A DNA stretch of 14,130 nucleotides. It comes from CAYQSU01 sp964420325 (GTDB lineage: Bacteria > Pseudomonadota > Alphaproteobacteria > Rhodospirillales > Defluviicoccaceae). The notes below the pieces were generated by a model, which was given only the letters and a program-made list of their open reading frames with translations, made no database searches and was not told the DNA's origin. Shown piece by piece: positions 1 to 6,648 of this stretch. The stretch covers positions 1-14,130 of the forward strand of contig CAYQSU010000075.1 of NCBI GenBank assembly GCA_964420325.1, given 5' to 3'. The position numbers and the translations under genes were made by a program. The first letter of the stretch is position 1, and the number at the start of each line of letters is the position of its first letter.

Positions 1-142
1 CAATGCTAGACCTGACCCCTGTTACGGTGCACCTCCAACCGCGGGCGGCGGTGTCTCGGAATTGTCCTGAAACGGCGCTAGGGTGGCGGCCGCGGCCGTG
101 CTCGGGGCCGTTCCGCGACCAAGGATCCGCACGCGTCCATCC

Positions 143-1117
143 ATGCTCATCGACGCACTCGTCATCGCCGCCGGCATCGCCGTCACCATCGCCCTCGCCG
201 AGGTGGTGATCCGCAATGCCGTGCTCGTCGCCGAGCGGTTCCACGTCTCGCCGACGTTCATCGGCCTCACCCTGCTCTCGATCGGCACCAGCATCCCGGA
301 GATCTTCACCCACGTCGCCGGCAGCCTCCGCATCCTCCGCGAGCCCGAGCTCCTCGAGACCGTCTCCGCGCTCGTCGTCGGCACCAACATCGGCTCCGAC
401 ATCTTCCAGCAGAACCTGGTGCTGCCGCTGGTCGGCCTGATCGGCACGGTGATCGTGAGGCAGGAGGAACTGTGGGCGGAAGCGGGCGCGCTCATCGGCG
501 CGACGGCGCTGCTCTGGGCGTTCGCGCTGGGCGGCGTGATCAGCCGCGCCGAAGGAGTCGTCCTCGTCGTCGCCTACGGGGCCTATCTGGTGGCGCTGGC
601 GCGGAGCAGCCGCGTCGTCGAGCAGGCCGGGCGGAACCGCGCCGGCGCCGGGCGCCGGGTGCTTGCGGCCGTCGCCGTGATCTTCGCCGCGTTCGCGGTG
701 ATGGCGGTGGCGACCGACCAGGTGGTGGCGGCATCGACCCGCCTCGTCGTGCTGCTGCCGGTGAGCGCATCCCTGTTCGGCGTCGTCGTCCTCGGCGTCG
801 CCTCGGCGCTGCCGGAGCTGACCACCGCACTGATCTCGGTCGCCCGCCGCCAGAGCGGCATCTCGGCAGGCGTGCTGATCGGCAGCAACATCACCAACCC
901 GCTCTTCGCTCTCGGCCTCGGCGCGGCGATCTCGACCTTCGCCGTTCCCGATGTCGTCGTCGTCTACGACCTGCCGGTGAAGCTCGTCACCGCCGGCCTC
1001 CTGTTCCTGTTCTTGAGGACCGGGCAGCGGCTCGCGCGGCCCGAGGCGGCGACGCTGATCCTCCTTTTCTTCGCCTACCTCGCGGTGCGCACCCTGCTGT
1101 TCCCGACCGATTTCTGA
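143..1117 (+). CDS. Sodium/calcium exchanger (CaCA) family membrane protein
   Basis: The 324-residue protein is almost entirely hydrophobic, with roughly ten membrane segments in two halves, each carrying an alpha repeat as in the cation/Ca2+ exchanger superfamily. The first repeat has GTSIPE at residues 48-53 and GTN at 80-82. The second has ASALPEL at 220-226 and GSN at 247-249. These acidic and polar residues form the ion site in known members. A basic, Arg-rich loop at about 154-172 separates the halves. The family exchanges Ca2+ (or another cation) for Na+ or H+ across the inner membrane; the substrate here cannot be told from sequence. I chose the ATG at 143 because MLIDALVIAAG opens the first membrane helix. 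A GTG at 83 would add 20 Ala/Pro/Arg-rich residues of no clear value. No strong ribosome site is visible. It converges with the next gene, 19 bp away. Confidence 0.9.
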   Translation: MLIDALVIAAGIAVTIALAEVVIRNAVLVAERFHVSPTFIGLTLLSIGTSIPEIFTHVAGSLRILREPELLETVSALVVGTNIGSDIFQQNLVLPLVGLIGTVIVRQEELWAEAGALIGATALLWAFALGGVISRAEGVVLVVAYGAYLVALARSSRVVEQAGRNRAGAGRRVLAAVAVIFAAFAVMAVATDQVVAASTRLVVLLPVSASLFGVVVLGVASALPELTTALISVARRQSGISAGVLIGSNITNPLFALGLGAAISTFAVPDVVVVYDLPVKLVTAGLLFLFLRTGQRLARPEAATLILLFFAYLAVRTLLFPTDF

Positions 1118-1136
1118 GCCGGGACGCGGGTTCCGG

Positions 1137-2072
1137 TCACAGGCCCTCGACGTCGCGGACCATGCGCCGGCGCAGCCCGGCATCGGGCAGCCGGCCGACG
1201 CCGGCGCCCATGTTCTCCCGCATGTGGTCGACCCGCGAGGTGGCGGGAATGGCGCAGGTGACGGCCGGGTGCGAGACGATGAACTTCAGCAGCACCTGGG
1301 CCCAGTTAGCGCAGTCGATCTCCGCCGCCCAGTCGGGGAGCGGGTGGCGGCCGACGCGGTCGAAGAGCGCGCCGCGGCGGAACGGCCGGTTGGCGATCAC
1401 GGCGAGCCCGCGCTCGAGGGCCAGCGGCAGCAGCCGCCGCTCGGCCTCGCGGTCGAGAACGTTGTAGGTGAACTGGACGAAGTCGATGGGTTCCCGGGCC
1501 ATGACCCGCTCGAGCGCCTCGTGGCGGCGGCCGTGGGAGGTGGTGACGCCGATGGAGCGGATCCGGCCGCCCGCCTTCCAGTCCAGGAGCGTCTCGAGAT
1601 GCGCCTCCCAGTCCAGCATGTTGTGGATCTGCATCAGGTCGAAGCGGGGCACGCCCCAGAGGCGCTGCGAGTCCTGCATCTGGCGGACGCCGAGCCAGCG
1701 CATGGGCGTCCACACCTTGGTCGCGGAGAAGAGCCCGCGGGTGTCCGGTATGCGGGCGAGGCAGTGGCCGATGACCTCCTCGGACGATCCGTACATCGGC
1801 GAGGAGTCGATCATCCCGCCGCCCAGGTCGAAGAACGCCTGCAGCACCCGGCAGCGCGCGGCGCGCAAGCCCGCATCGTCGCCGACGTTGAAGGTGATCC
1901 ACGAGCCCATGCCGATCACCGGCAGCCGCTCGCCGGTGGCCGGGATCGTCTTCGCGAGCCGTGGCGGGGCGTCGGTTGAGGCGGCGGCGCGGCCGAGGCC
2001 GACGGCGAGGCCGAGGCCGGCGAGCGCGCGGAGGAGGGTCCGGCGGCTGGGGTGGTCGGTGGCCCGCGGCAT
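1137..2072 (-). CDS. Tat-exported aldo/keto reductase
   Basis: This 311-residue protein begins with a twin-arginine signal, SRRTLLRALAGLGLAVGLG (residues 9-27), ending near an Ala-rich cleavage site at about 30. An aldo/keto reductase barrel follows. The catalytic tetrad is visible: Asp89 and Tyr94 in DSSPMYG, Lys119 in FSATKVW, and His150 in MQIHNM. The family reduces carbonyls with NAD(P)H. Export by Tat would carry a folded, cofactor-loaded enzyme to the periplasm; the substrate is unknown. The ATG at 2072 is preferred over one 27 bp upstream because GGGAGGAG lies about 5 bases before it. The gene is divergent from the exported DUF411 gene across 134 bp, so a shared control region is possible but not shown. 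The family call is firm, the export call fairly firm. Confidence 0.9.
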   Translation of the reverse strand: MPRATDHPSRRTLLRALAGLGLAVGLGRAAASTDAPPRLAKTIPATGERLPVIGMGSWITFNVGDDAGLRAARCRVLQAFFDLGGGMIDSSPMYGSSEEVIGHCLARIPDTRGLFSATKVWTPMRWLGVRQMQDSQRLWGVPRFDLMQIHNMLDWEAHLETLLDWKAGGRIRSIGVTTSHGRRHEALERVMAREPIDFVQFTYNVLDREAERRLLPLALERGLAVIANRPFRRGALFDRVGRHPLPDWAAEIDCANWAQVLLKFIVSHPAVTCAIPATSRVDHMRENMGAGVGRLPDAGLRRRMVRDVEGL

Positions 2073-2206
2073 GCATTCTCCTCCCGGCGGCGCACTCACC
2101 CACAGGTGTGGTCGGCCAAGCGAGGCCGCAAGCCGGGGCGGCTGCCGGAGCGCTGGACGCCGAGGGTGGAGATGCCCATATCAGGGCTTTCTCGGGAGAA
2201 CCGGCC

Positions 2207-2653
2207 ATGATCAGGACCGCCGCCGCCGTCCTCGCCGCCGCCGTCCTCGCTGTCGCCGCGGCGATCGCGTTCTCGCCGGCCGGTGCCACCGATATCGAAG
2301 TCTACAAGACGCCCTGGTGCGGCTGCTGCGACGACTGGGTCGAGCACCTGCGCGACGACGGCTTCACGGTGCGCGTCCATGAGCGCGGGGATCTCGACCC
2401 GGTCAAGCGCGACCACGGCGTGCCGGCCGACCTCGCATCCTGCCACACCGCGGTCGTCGACGGCTACGTTGTCGAGGGCCACGTGCCGGCGGCCGACATC
2501 CGCCGCCTGCTCGCCGACCGGCCGGCGGCGACGGGCATCGCCGTGCCGGGGATGCCGGTGGGCTCGCCCGGCATGGAAGAGGGCGACCGCCGCGAGCCCT
2601 ACCGGGTGATCCTGTTCGGCCGGAACGGACGGTCGGTCTACGCCCGGCACTGA
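2207..2653 (+). CDS. Exported DUF411 protein, putative metal-binding
   Basis: The 148-residue product starts with a hydrophobic signal peptide (residues 1-27, ending SPAGA before TDIEVYKT). The DUF411 domain follows: KTPWCGCC with Cys38, Cys40 and Cys41, then LASCHTAVVDGYVVEGHVP (Cys79, His80, His92), then AVPGMPVGSPGME at about 112-124. Members are small periplasmic proteins whose Cys/His pattern suggests metal binding, and they often lie near copper-handling genes. No copper gene is visible here, so the metal is an inference. I chose the ATG at 2207 because it begins the signal peptide and has GGGAGAA about 6 bases upstream; the reading frame is open much further upstream, but that part reads as high-GC noise. 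It converges with the next gene (42 bp), without a recognisable terminator. Confidence 0.9.
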   Translation: MIRTAAAVLAAAVLAVAAAIAFSPAGATDIEVYKTPWCGCCDDWVEHLRDDGFTVRVHERGDLDPVKRDHGVPADLASCHTAVVDGYVVEGHVPAADIRRLLADRPAATGIAVPGMPVGSPGMEEGDRREPYRVILFGRNGRSVYARH

Positions 2654-2695
2654 GCCGGCGGTGCGGAGGGCGGAGGTCGCGGGCGTTTCGGGGCG

Positions 2696-3271
2696 TCAGA
2701 GCGACGCGGCGAGGCGAACGTTGACGGCGGCCAGGTCGAACGCCTCCGGATCGAACCCCTCGCCGAGCCACTCGCGCTGGTCCTCGTGGTCGGGGTGGTC
2801 GGGGTCGGCGAGCGCCTCGAGCATCCCCGCGTAGCCCCAAGGGCCGCCGCAGTCCTCCGGAGGGCAGGCGCGCCGGCCGGCGACACAGCGCGGATAGGCG
2901 GCACCCGGCTCGGCGAGGAGGACCTTCTCGACGGCGATCTGATGCTCCCAGCCGTCGCCGAAGTCGTACTCGTAAACGAAGCGCTTGACGCGGGTCCCGA
3001 CGGCCTTGTCGAGCCGGGTCCGCCGTTCGTCCCGCACCGCCGGGCCCCAGTCCAGGTCCGAGGAGTCGGAAACGCCGAACAGCGTGCCGTCGATGTCGAA
3101 CTGGTGGAGATGATCATCCGACCAGCCGAACGCCGCCTGCAGCACGTCGTGGAGGTGGGCGAGGGTGATCGTGCCCGGGACCTCGATCCGCCGCCAGACG
3201 GGCGGCCTGATGTTGCGGATCGTCGCCTTGAGCCGATAGATCGACCCGCCATCCGTTCCCTTTGCGGCCAT
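2696..3271 (-). CDS. Plasmid pRiA4b ORF-3 family protein
   Basis: The 191-residue protein matches the pRiA4b ORF-3-like family. It opens with YRLKATIRNIRPPVWRRIEV (12-31), then HLHDVLQAAFGW (39-50) and DHLHQFDIDG (53-62). YDFGDGWEH (102-110) and a Cys-bearing segment PPEDCGGPWGY (137-147) follow, with further Cys at 129 and 136. The biochemical role of this family is unknown. It is named after a plasmid gene and is sometimes labelled an IS1096 passenger protein, but many members are plain chromosomal genes. No transposase or terminal repeats are near. The ATG at 3271 is chosen because GGAGAAG lies about 5 bases upstream; an upstream start at 3316 would add a low-value Arg-rich stretch. It could share a transcript with the thioesterase and oxyR upstream of it (107 bp away). 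Confidence 0.88.
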   Translation of the reverse strand: MAAKGTDGGSIYRLKATIRNIRPPVWRRIEVPGTITLAHLHDVLQAAFGWSDDHLHQFDIDGTLFGVSDSSDLDWGPAVRDERRTRLDKAVGTRVKRFVYEYDFGDGWEHQIAVEKVLLAEPGAAYPRCVAGRRACPPEDCGGPWGYAGMLEALADPDHPDHEDQREWLGEGFDPEAFDLAAVNVRLAASL

Positions 3272-3378
3272 CCCCCTTCTCCGTCTCGCGCATCTCGGGC
3301 TCGCGTACGCTCGCACGGCGAAGGCCCGCGGCGCAAGCGTCCGCTGCCGGCTGCGCAGGAGCCGCCGGCTGGCGTGGA

Positions 3379-3816
3379 TCAGGCCTCGATCACTGCCATC
3401 GCGCCCTGGGCGATGGCGGAGAGACGCTCGTCGCCGTCCGCGTCGCGGACGAACACGTCGGCGCGGCAGACGATCAGCCGGCGCCCGGGCTTGACGACGT
3501 GGCCGCGCGCGAGGAGCAGGGGGCCGTGCGCCGGCGACAAGAGATTGACCGCATAAGACGCACCGACGACGTTGGCGTTCGCCGATGCCATGGTGGCGGC
3601 GGTGGCACCCATCACCGCCTCGGCGACGCTGCCGATGACGCCGCCGTGGAAGAAGCCGTCCTGCTGGCCGAGGTCGGCCCGGTAGGGAACGCGGATCTCG
3701 ACCGATCCCGCTTCGATGCGCCCGAGTTCGGTGCCGATCAGCCGGAGATAGCCCTGCGCCGCGACATAGCGCTCGACGAAGGTGCGGAAGTCGGGATTGC
3801 GCGGCTGCCAGTTCAT
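3379..3816 (-). CDS. PaaI-type hotdog-fold thioesterase
   Basis: The 145-residue protein has the single hotdog domain of acyl-CoA thioesterases. The signature is DGFFHGGVIGSVAEAVMGA (53-71), with His57-Gly58-Gly59 on the catalytic loop. Glu66 sits exactly where PaaI has its catalytic Asp (nine residues after the His); Glu is the catalytic carboxylate in the EntH/MenI and Arthrobacter 4-hydroxybenzoyl-CoA thioesterase branch. SYAVNLLSP (87-95) and GHVVKPGRRLIVCRADVF (105-122) complete the fold. It likely hydrolyses an acyl- or aroyl-CoA in the cytoplasm; the substrate is unknown. Its ATG (3816-3814) overlaps the TGA of oxyR (3815-3813) as ATGA, so it is probably translated by coupling to oxyR. 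This is an uncommon partner for a peroxide regulator. Confidence 0.9.
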   Translation of the reverse strand: MNWQPRNPDFRTFVERYVAAQGYLRLIGTELGRIEAGSVEIRVPYRADLGQQDGFFHGGVIGSVAEAVMGATAATMASANANVVGASYAVNLLSPAHGPLLLARGHVVKPGRRLIVCRADVFVRDADGDERLSAIAQGAMAVIEA

Positions 3817-4766
3817 TCCATTGGTTTCCCCCGGGGTTCGGCCGATGCGGGCGATCCTATCATGCCGGCGGCCGCACCGACGACCGGCAGACCGTGGACG
3901 GTGGCGATGGCGCCAGCAGCGGCGGCGACCACCTCGAGGGCCGCAGTGCGCGGAAAGGTGCGGCGTGCGGCGAGGCGGACGCGCCGGCTGGCCTCGCCGC
4001 CCGCGAGAGGCCGCAGCATCAGCCCCTCGGCGAAGCGTGCGGCGAGGGCGGGAACGAGGGTGGTGCCGCGCCCCAGCGCCGCGAGACGCATCACCGTGAT
4101 CAGGCTCGAGGCCTCGACCCGCAGATCGACCGAGTCGGCGCCGCAGAGCGCCAGCGCCTGATCCCTGAGGCAATGGCCATCGGCCAACAGGAGGAGCGTC
4201 TCGCGCTCGACGTCGCCGAGCGTCGGCGCCGCGACCGCCGCCAGGGGATGATCGGGCGCGTGGCCGATCAGGAACGGCTCGTCGAACGTGGCGATGTCGA
4301 GGAGGTCGCCGCCGCCGGGGGCGGTGGCGATCACGGCGGCATCGAGCGTGCGCGCGCGCACGGACGCGACCAGCTCGTCGGTCAGCCCCTCGTGCAGGAA
4401 CAGCTCGAGGCGGGGGGCACGGCGCCGCACCTCGGCCAGCAGATCGGGCGCGATGAAGGGGCCGAGCGAGGCGATGATGCCGAGCCGGAAGCGCCCCGCC
4501 AGGGGATCGCGATGGGCCGCGGCGATGTCGCCGATCGCCGCCGCATGGTCCAGCGCCGCGCGGGCCTCACCAGCGATCGCCGCGCCGGCCGGGGTCAGCC
4601 GAACGTTGCGGCTGTCGCGCTCGAACAGCGCGATGCCGAGGGACTCTTCGAGCTTGCGGATCTGGCCGCTGAGCGTCGGCTGGGCGACGTTGACGGCTGC
4701 GGCCGCGCGCCCGAAGTGGCCGAGGTCGGCGACGCGGACGAGGTAGAGGAGGTCCCGCAGGGTCAT
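3813..4766 (-). CDS. oxyR: OxyR, LysR-type hydrogen peroxide sensor-regulator
   Basis: The 317-residue protein has an N-terminal LysR winged helix (about 1-60; helix-turn-helix around 18-40, QPTLSGQIRKLEE) and a substrate-binding-like regulatory domain from about 92. The diagnostic feature is DGHCLRDQALALC, with Cys199 and Cys208 at the same numbers as the two redox cysteines of E. coli OxyR, which form a disulfide on H2O2 exposure. AALGRGTTLVPALA, just after, also matches OxyR. It lies divergent to a catalase gene, the classic target. The ATG at 4766 has only a weak upstream GGATAG and lies close to the putative operator, so autoregulation is plausible. The C-terminal tail past about 290 is Ala/Gly-rich and less conserved. 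The gene is followed by, and overlaps, a thioesterase gene. Confidence 0.95.
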   Translation of the reverse strand: MTLRDLLYLVRVADLGHFGRAAAAVNVAQPTLSGQIRKLEESLGIALFERDSRNVRLTPAGAAIAGEARAALDHAAAIGDIAAAHRDPLAGRFRLGIIASLGPFIAPDLLAEVRRRAPRLELFLHEGLTDELVASVRARTLDAAVIATAPGGGDLLDIATFDEPFLIGHAPDHPLAAVAAPTLGDVERETLLLLADGHCLRDQALALCGADSVDLRVEASSLITVMRLAALGRGTTLVPALAARFAEGLMLRPLAGGEASRRVRLAARRTFPRTAALEVVAAAAGAIATVHGLPVVGAAAGMIGSPASAEPRGKPME

Positions 4767-4867
4767 GATCGATCGGTCTATCCTATCAGTCTTGATGAAT
4801 CAATCGAATTGAGTTGAGCCCGCCATGGGCCTAGGGTTGCTCGCAGACCGCACGAGAGGAGGCTACG
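4767..4867. promoter_or_regulatory. oxyR-catalase divergent promoter with candidate OxyR operator
   Basis: This 101-bp intergenic region is clearly richer in A and T than its surroundings between 4767 and 4815. It holds ATCG-N7-CTAT at 4772-4786, a partial match to the ATAG-N7-CTAT half of the OxyR consensus. It also holds a dyad TTGAT-GA-ATCAA at 4792-4803 and a tandem CTATCCTATC at 4778-4787. Binding by OxyR here is inferred from gene order, not from an exact consensus match. For the catalase, GAGAGGAGG at about 4854-4862 is a strong ribosome site 5 bases before the ATG. Confidence 0.6.
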
Positions 4868-6310
4868 ATGACCGACCGACCGACGATGACGACGACTGCC
4901 GGCGCCCCCGTCGCCGACAACCAGAACTCGCTGACCGCCGGGCCGCGCGGCCCGGTCCTGCTGCAGGACTACCAGCTGATCGAGAAGCTTGCGCACCAGA
5001 ACCGCGAGCGCATCCCCGAGCGCGTCGTCCACGCCAAGGGCTGGGGCGCCCACGGCGCGCTCACCGTCACCGGGGACATCACAAGGTACACCCGGGCGAA
5101 GATCTTCTCCCGGATCGGCAAGACGACGCCGCTGATCGCCCGCTTCTCGACGGTGGCCGGCGAGCTGGGGGCGGCCGACGCCGAGCGCGACGTTCGCGGC
5201 TTCGCCGTCAAGTTCTACACCGAGGAGGGCAACTGGGACCTCGTCGGCAACAACACGCCGGTGTTCTTCGTCCGCGACCCCTTGAAGTTCCCCGACTTCA
5301 TCCACACCCAGAAGCGCCATCCGCGGACCAACCTGCGCTCGCCCCAGGCGATGTGGGACTTCTGGTCCCTGAGCCCGGAGAGCCTGCACCAGATCACCAT
5401 TCTGTTCTCCGACCGCGGCCTGCCAGAGACGCCGATGCACATGAACGGCTACGGCAGCCATACCTTCAGCTTCTGGAACGACGCGGGTGAGCGCTTCTGG
5501 GTCAAGTTCCACTTCAAGACCCGCCAGGGCCACCGGCATCTCACCAACGCCGAAGCGGCGGAGGTCATCGGCCGCAGCCGCGAGAGCTACCAGGAGGCGC
5601 TCCTGGGCGCGATCGGGCGGGGCGAGTTCCCGGCCTGGACGCTCCATGTCCAGGTGATGCCGGAGACGGAGGCCGAGCGCACGCCCTACAACCCGTTCGA
5701 CCTCACCAAGGTGTGGCCGCACAGGGACTATCCGCTCATCGAGGTCGGCGTGATGGAGCTCAACCGCAACCCGGACAACTACTTCGCCGAGATCGAGCTC
5801 TCGGCATTCTCGCCCTCGAACGTCGTGCCGGGGATCGGCTTCTCGCCGGACAAGATGCTGCAGGCGCGCATCTTCGCCTATGCGGACGCCCACCGCTACC
5901 GCCTCGGCACCCATTACGAGGCGCTGCCGGTGAACGCGCCCAGGTGCCCGGCGCACCACTACCACAAGGACGGCGCAATGCGCTTCTTCCGCAACGATAC
6001 CGGCAACGCCGACGCCTACTACGAGCCCAACTCGTTGGGCGGCCCGGTAGAGGACCCATCGGTGGCGGAGCCGCCCCTCCGCATCGCCGGCGACGCCCGG
6101 CGCCATGACCACCGTGCGGGCAACGACGACGTCTCCCAGCCGCGGGCGCTGTTCGAGCTGTTTGACGCGGGCCAGAAGGAGCGCCTCTACGCCAACATCG
6201 CGGAGGCGATGGCGGGGGTGCCCGGCGCCATCGTCGACCGCCAGCTCGCGCTGTTCGACCGGGTCCACCCCGACTACGGCGCAGGCGTGAGGAGGGCGCT
6301 CGGCCGCTAG
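4868..6310 (+). CDS. katA: Monofunctional haem catalase (small subunit, KatA type)
   Basis: The 480-residue protein is a full-length small-subunit catalase converting H2O2 to water and oxygen. The distal catalytic His55 lies in ERVVHAKGWGAHG and the catalytic Asn128 in LVGNNTPVFF. The proximal haem ligand Tyr338 lies in ARIFAYADAHRYRLG. The 73-residue His-Asn and 283-residue His-Tyr spacings equal those of bovine catalase. Length and the lack of a C-terminal flavodoxin-like domain exclude the large-subunit type. No signal peptide is seen, so it is probably cytoplasmic. The start is set by GAGAGGAGG five bases upstream; the first 20 residues are poorly conserved, as usual. Its promoter faces oxyR, so peroxide induction is expected. 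The symbol katA is by type; paralogue naming cannot be decided here. Confidence 0.97.
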   Translation: MTDRPTMTTTAGAPVADNQNSLTAGPRGPVLLQDYQLIEKLAHQNRERIPERVVHAKGWGAHGALTVTGDITRYTRAKIFSRIGKTTPLIARFSTVAGELGAADAERDVRGFAVKFYTEEGNWDLVGNNTPVFFVRDPLKFPDFIHTQKRHPRTNLRSPQAMWDFWSLSPESLHQITILFSDRGLPETPMHMNGYGSHTFSFWNDAGERFWVKFHFKTRQGHRHLTNAEAAEVIGRSRESYQEALLGAIGRGEFPAWTLHVQVMPETEAERTPYNPFDLTKVWPHRDYPLIEVGVMELNRNPDNYFAEIELSAFSPSNVVPGIGFSPDKMLQARIFAYADAHRYRLGTHYEALPVNAPRCPAHHYHKDGAMRFFRNDTGNADAYYEPNSLGGPVEDPSVAEPPLRIAGDARRHDHRAGNDDVSQPRALFELFDAGQKERLYANIAEAMAGVPGAIVDRQLALFDRVHPDYGAGVRRALGR

Positions 6311-6515
6311 AATTGCGTGCGGGCGGCGGCACTGAGCCGGGCCTTGACATCGGCGACGACCCGCTCGGGCGGATCGAGGTCGGGCGAAGGGGCCGACCGG
6401 GAGAGCGAGGTCGCTTCGGGGGCCGCGATCCGCAGCGCCCGTCGGCGTCGCCCGCGAGGGCTCTGTTCGCCTGGCTCCGGTTCTGACCGCTGCAGCGTGT
6501 CCTCCAGCGATACGC
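6307..6515 (-). pseudogene. Possible 3' remnant of a lost gene (startless reading frame)
   Basis: Read on the minus strand, the segment has one open frame of about 68 codons ending with TAG at 6309-6307, inside the catalase stop. It begins around SLEDTLQRSEPEPGEQ and ends PPERVVADVKARLSAAARTQF. By hand count about 54 of 67 codons end in G or C, as in real genes here. The C-terminal piece looks like an amphipathic helix. No ATG or GTG start with a ribosome site is seen; upstream the frame runs into the AT-rich island and meets a TGA at about 6577. I do not recognise the family. It may be the tail of a gene whose 5' part was replaced by the island, or chance openness in GC-rich DNA. Confidence 0.3.
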
Positions 6516-6524
6516 AATGACGAG

Positions 6525-6581
6525 AATACTGACAAATATTAATACGAAAACAGTATATAATTGCGCTGTTTTGTCAGTATT
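6525..6581. repeat. Nested inverted repeats in AT-rich island
   Basis: A perfect 12-bp inverted repeat, AATACTGACAAA (6525-6536) and TTTGTCAGTATT (6570-6581), encloses a second perfect 7-bp one, AAAACAG (6547-6553) and CTGTTTT (6566-6572). A third, shorter dyad is ATACTG (6526-6531) with CAGTAT (6551-6556). The right arm CTGTTTTGTCAGTATT is continuous, while the left arm is split by about ten bases. A transcript could fold as a bulged hairpin, or the arms could be several sites for one DNA-binding protein. There is no T-run to suggest a terminator. It lies just upstream of, or inside the 5' end of, the nuclease gene. Confidence 0.7.
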
Positions 6582-6628
6582 AACAAATATTCAAACGCGG
6601 ACGGTGTATGCTCCAGCAGTAAAGGGTC
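6526..6628 (+). repeat. Tandem 51-bp imperfect direct repeat, two copies
   Basis: Two units, 6526-6576 and 6577-6627, align without gaps at a 51-bp offset. The best-kept part is TAyTrACAAATATT (6527-6540 and 6578-6591), continuing through an ACrGTrTAT stretch (6550-6558 and 6601-6609). Base composition over 6525-6596 is about 25% GC by hand count, against about 70% around it. In the frame of the downstream nuclease, the units encode two 17-residue copies of (I/V)LTNI(N/Q)T(K/R)TVYxxAV. Several of the base differences are synonymous. Confidence 0.7.
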
Positions 6629-6648
6629 AGCCAGGCTGGCGAAACCGG

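Noticed and set aside
83..142. GTG at 83 as the exchanger start
   Set aside because: It adds 20 residues lacking hydrophobic character or a ribosome site; the ATG at 143 starts the first membrane helix.
2696..3271. pRiA4b ORF-3 protein as evidence of a mobile element
   Set aside because: The family name comes from a plasmid, but no transposase, integrase, terminal repeats or base-composition shift is seen around it.
4792..4803. TTGAT-GA-ATCAA as an FNR/FixK box before the catalase
   Set aside because: The arms match, but FNR/FixK sites need a four-base spacer (TTGAT-N4-ATCAA) and this has two.
4778..6535. Long open frame antisense to the catalase (about 585 codons)
   Set aside because: It is the mirror of a catalase with complete active-site motifs in very GC-rich DNA; its own translation shows only Arg/Val/Ala/Gly-rich sequence and no family motif.
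6525..6581. Inverted repeat as a Rho-independent terminator of the catalase
   Set aside because: It is AT-rich, has no GC stem or T-run, and lies over 200 bp after the catalase stop.
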